Below, piece after piece: positions 62,559 through 64,000 of a DNA stretch of 64,000 nucleotides. Under the pieces are notes generated by a model that did no database searches, was not told the DNA's origin, and saw only the letters and a list, made by a program, of their open reading frames with translations. The stretch is from Sabulibacter ruber (lineage in GTDB: Bacteria; Bacteroidota; Bacteroidia; Cytophagales; Hymenobacteraceae). Location of the stretch: positions 186,001-250,000 of the forward strand of contig NZ_JAFFID010000005.1 in assembly GCF_017355955.1 (NCBI RefSeq), in the 5' to 3' direction. The position numbers and the translations under genes were made by a program. The number at the start of each line of letters is the position of its first letter. The first letter of the stretch is position 1.

Positions 62559-63504
62559 GCATCATAAAGAATCAACCAACCCTTTTTCGCGTCCTGAGTT
62601 TACGCCCGGTCAACTGCCTTTGTGGTGGCTGCTGAAGGGGATCTCGTTGTTGCCCTTTCCGGTGCTGTATGCTTTTTCCACGTTTTTGTACGTAATCATG
62701 TACCACGTGGTGGGCTACCGGAAAAAGGTGGTGCGGCAGAACCTGGAGCGCTCTTTCCCGCATAAAAGTGCAGCGGAGCTAAAGAGGATTGAAAAACAGT
62801 TCTTCCTGAACTTAACTGATCTGATTGTAGAATGCCTGAAACTAGTTTCTCTTTCGCCTTCAGATTTGCGAAAGAGAGTGACCTCAACCGGAAGTGAGAA
62901 GGTAATTCAGACGCTTTCCAGCGGAAGTCCGGTCCTGATTTTAGGGGCGCATTTGGGCAATTGGGAATATATGTCTGCTGCCGGAAACAGCATTTTCTCC
63001 TTTCCTATTGATGGCGTGTACAAACCGCTGGCCAGTTCCTTTTTTGAGGAGTTCATGAAGTTTATGCGTGGCCGGTTCGGGATCAACCTGGTTCGCATGA
63101 AAGACACCTTGCGCCATATCCTTAGGCACAGAGGGGAGCAACGAATCCTGACCCTGCTATCAGACCAGGTTCCGCCCTACGGCGAAATCCAGTACTGGAC
63201 CACTTTCCTGCATCAGGACACTCCCTTTTATGTGGGGGCTGAGAAACTGAGAACGTCCTTCAACTACCCTACTTTTTTCATTGGCATGCGCCACCTCAGG
63301 CGCGGGTATTACCAGATTGAGTTTCAGGAGTTGCTGCCTGCCCCATCAAAGGGAGTTCAGGAAGAGGGGCACCCGGTGACAGATGCCTTTGCCCGTAGAC
63401 TGGAGGAATGGATAGAGCAATACCCGTCTGAATACCTGTGGTCGCACAAGCGCTGGAAGCACAAGCGGCCGCAGTCCGAGGCCGTGGCTAGTCCTGAGTC
63501 TTGA
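62557..63504 (+). CDS. Lysophospholipid acyltransferase (LpxL/HtrB-like)
   Basis: A 315-residue membrane-associated acyltransferase. The catalytic motif HLGNWE places His132 and Glu137 in the HX4(D/E) spacing of late lipid A acyltransferases. An N-terminal hydrophobic segment (LPLWWLLKGISLLPF) anchors it. Other family signs are VVRQNLERSFPHKS and the C-terminal YLWSHKRWKHK. It adds the secondary acyl chain to lipid A or a similar lipid. I start it at the ATG at 62557; an upstream frame to 62458 has no supporting sequence and overlaps repeat DNA. Its stop TGA lies inside a short GAGTCTTGAG microrepeat. Confidence 0.9.
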   Translation: MHHKESTNPFSRPEFTPGQLPLWWLLKGISLLPFPVLYAFSTFLYVIMYHVVGYRKKVVRQNLERSFPHKSAAELKRIEKQFFLNLTDLIVECLKLVSLSPSDLRKRVTSTGSEKVIQTLSSGSPVLILGAHLGNWEYMSAAGNSIFSFPIDGVYKPLASSFFEEFMKFMRGRFGINLVRMKDTLRHILRHRGEQRILTLLSDQVPPYGEIQYWTTFLHQDTPFYVGAEKLRTSFNYPTFFIGMRHLRRGYYQIEFQELLPAPSKGVQEEGHPVTDAFARRLEEWIEQYPSEYLWSHKRWKHKRPQSEAVASPES

Positions 63505-63543
63505 GTTCTGAGTCCAGAGTTAGGCGAAAATTCAATACCACAT

Positions 63544-63591
63544 AAAAACAAAGCAGCCCTGGCAAGTACTTGCCAGGGCTGCTTTGTTTTT
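63544..63591. terminator. Perfect 48-bp palindromic bidirectional terminator
   Basis: AAAAACAAAGCAGCCCTGGC and the rest of the left 24 bases are exactly mirrored on the right with no loop bases. It lies between convergent acyltransferase and YciO-family genes. Confidence 0.9.
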
Positions 63592-63623
63592 GAGCTCTTC
63601 TTGGAAAATCAGCCTAAAAACAA
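63584..63623. repeat. IR38 palindromic element, copy 33
   Basis: TTGTTTTTGAGCTCTTCTTG and GGAAAATCAGCC then TAAAAACAAC. The left arm is shared with the terminator's T-run. 50 bp beyond the minus-strand gene stop. Confidence 0.7.
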
Positions 63624-63673
63624 CTTAGGCTTCTTCTTGACTCAAGACTCAGAACTCAAGACTCATGACTGAC

Positions 63674-64000
63674 TTACAGGTAATCCTCAATAATGCCTGC
63701 GCCCTGGCGGAGGACCTCAAATTCATCGTTCTCGCAGTTCACTACCGTAGAAGCCACGTTGTTCCCGTAGCCGCCGTCAATGACTAAATCTACCAGGTTG
63801 CGGTATTTCTCATAGATCAATTCGGGATCTGTGGTGTACTCAATCACCTCGTCATCGTCATGGATGGAGGTAGAGATAATGGGGTTGCCCAGCTCCCGCA
63901 CAATGGACAGGGCAATGTTGTTATCCGGGATCCGGATGCCCACGGTTTCCTTCCGCTTGCCGCCAATCTTGGGCACCTTGCTGCTGGCCTCTAGTACAAA
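63674..64000 (-). CDS. YciO/Sua5 family (threonylcarbamoyl-AMP synthase-like) protein, C-terminal part
   Basis: About 108 residues of a protein whose N-terminus lies right of the window. The open frame runs to position 64000 with VLEASSKVPKIGGKRKETVG then IRIPDN, followed by LGNPIISTS and a final VVNCENDEFEVLRQG. This is the YrdC-domain pattern of TsaC/YciO proteins. TsaC makes the threonylcarbamoyl adenylate for t6A tRNA modification; YciO proteins are relatives of lower or uncertain activity. A GTG at 63976 is internal, not the true start. Confidence 0.88.
   Translation of the reverse strand, partial: FVLEASSKVPKIGGKRKETVGIRIPDNNIALSIVRELGNPIISTSIHDDDEVIEYTTDPELIYEKYRNLVDLVIDGGYGNNVASTVVNCENDEFEVLRQGAGIIEDYL

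Larger units (their letters stand above)
63496..63664. repeat. 19-bp flanking inverted microrepeat around a terminator
   Basis: GAGTCTTGAGTTCTGAGTC (63496-63514) is perfectly complementary to GACTCAGAACTCAAGACTC (63646-63664). The pair frames the palindromic terminator and IR38 copy 33, and the left copy contains the stop of the acyltransferase gene. Confidence 0.75.

Noticed and set aside
2959-64000. tRNA or rRNA genes
   Set aside because: I saw no cloverleaf with a conserved T-loop GGTTCGAATCC-type segment or CCA end, and no rRNA-like stretch, in the intergenic regions.

Overview
The window looks like a chromosomal segment of a Bacteroidota bacterium, most likely order Cytophagales and family Hymenobacteraceae (Rufibacter/Pontibacter-like; family level is inference). 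The grounds are a type IX secretion (T9SS) C-terminal sorting domain on a secreted nuclease, a PorP/SprF protein, the Bacteroidota form of RpoZ, the order lptA-bamD-rpoZ-coaBC-porD-like-recN, several TAnnTTTG-like -7 boxes, and few visible Shine-Dalgarno sequences. I see no phage, transposase, CRISPR array, rRNA or tRNA. Both window ends cut through genes: mutL on the left and a YciO/Sua5-family gene on the right.

Layout. 0-10 kb: the mutL 3' end, two tandem rhomboid proteases, an nfeD / secreted protein / SPFH operon on the minus strand, an exported amidohydrolase, malate dehydrogenase and tilS. 10-18 kb: an envelope and housekeeping block (lptA-like, bamD, rpoZ, a frame-disrupted coaBC, a DUF4835/PorD-like gene, recN). 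18-26 kb: an M28 peptidase lipoprotein, an AT-richer glycosyltransferase pair, a Kazal lipoprotein with a cupin, and two YtxH proteins. 26-40 kb: lysS, two oxidoreductases, two unrecognised genes, a 1111-residue T9SS nuclease, gamma-glutamyltransferase, PorP/SprF and a Cys/Met-metabolism PLP enzyme. 40-49 kb: a tail-specific protease, TonB, a YflT-like stress protein, an ECF sigma factor with a membrane-anchored trypsin-like protease, and proline dehydrogenase. 48-52 kb: shikimate genes (DAHP synthase/chorismate mutase, aroB, aroA). 52-64 kb: a DUF4142 lipoprotein, a BtuF-like protein, a GNAT, an M42 peptidase, a carboxylase beta subunit, clpC, wbqC, an LLM-type oxidoreductase, an LpxL-like acyltransferase and a YciO-family gene.

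The most striking signal lies between the genes. A short imperfect palindrome of about 38 bp, called IR38 here, recurs at 30 or more places, roughly once per 2 kb. Its outer arms are (C)TGTTTT or CGTTTT on the left and AAAACA(G) or AAAACG on the right. They enclose an inner palindrome of the type GGCTGTTTTC-nn-GAAAACAGCC. The outer arms co-vary between copies, and some copies extend into long copy-specific complementary stems, which points to selection for a folded RNA or cruciform. About half sit close behind a stop codon, often next to an ordinary hairpin terminator. One copy lies inside the aroA coding sequence. Other intergenic repeats form islands at 7.26-7.9 kb, 25.6-26.1 kb and 27.9-28.1 kb: R1 hairpins built on GCGGAAGTTACTTCCG, R2 inverted repeats with GC-rich ends of up to 49 bp, and R3 pairs of the GTCATCCTGAAAGG type.

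Functionally the segment is mostly core metabolism (aromatic amino acids, CoA, proline and malate oxidation), envelope biogenesis (LptA/BamD/PorD-like, LpxL) and proteostasis (ClpC, Prc, rhomboids, SPFH/NfeD). Secreted or surface functions typical of a T9SS-bearing bacterium are added to this.
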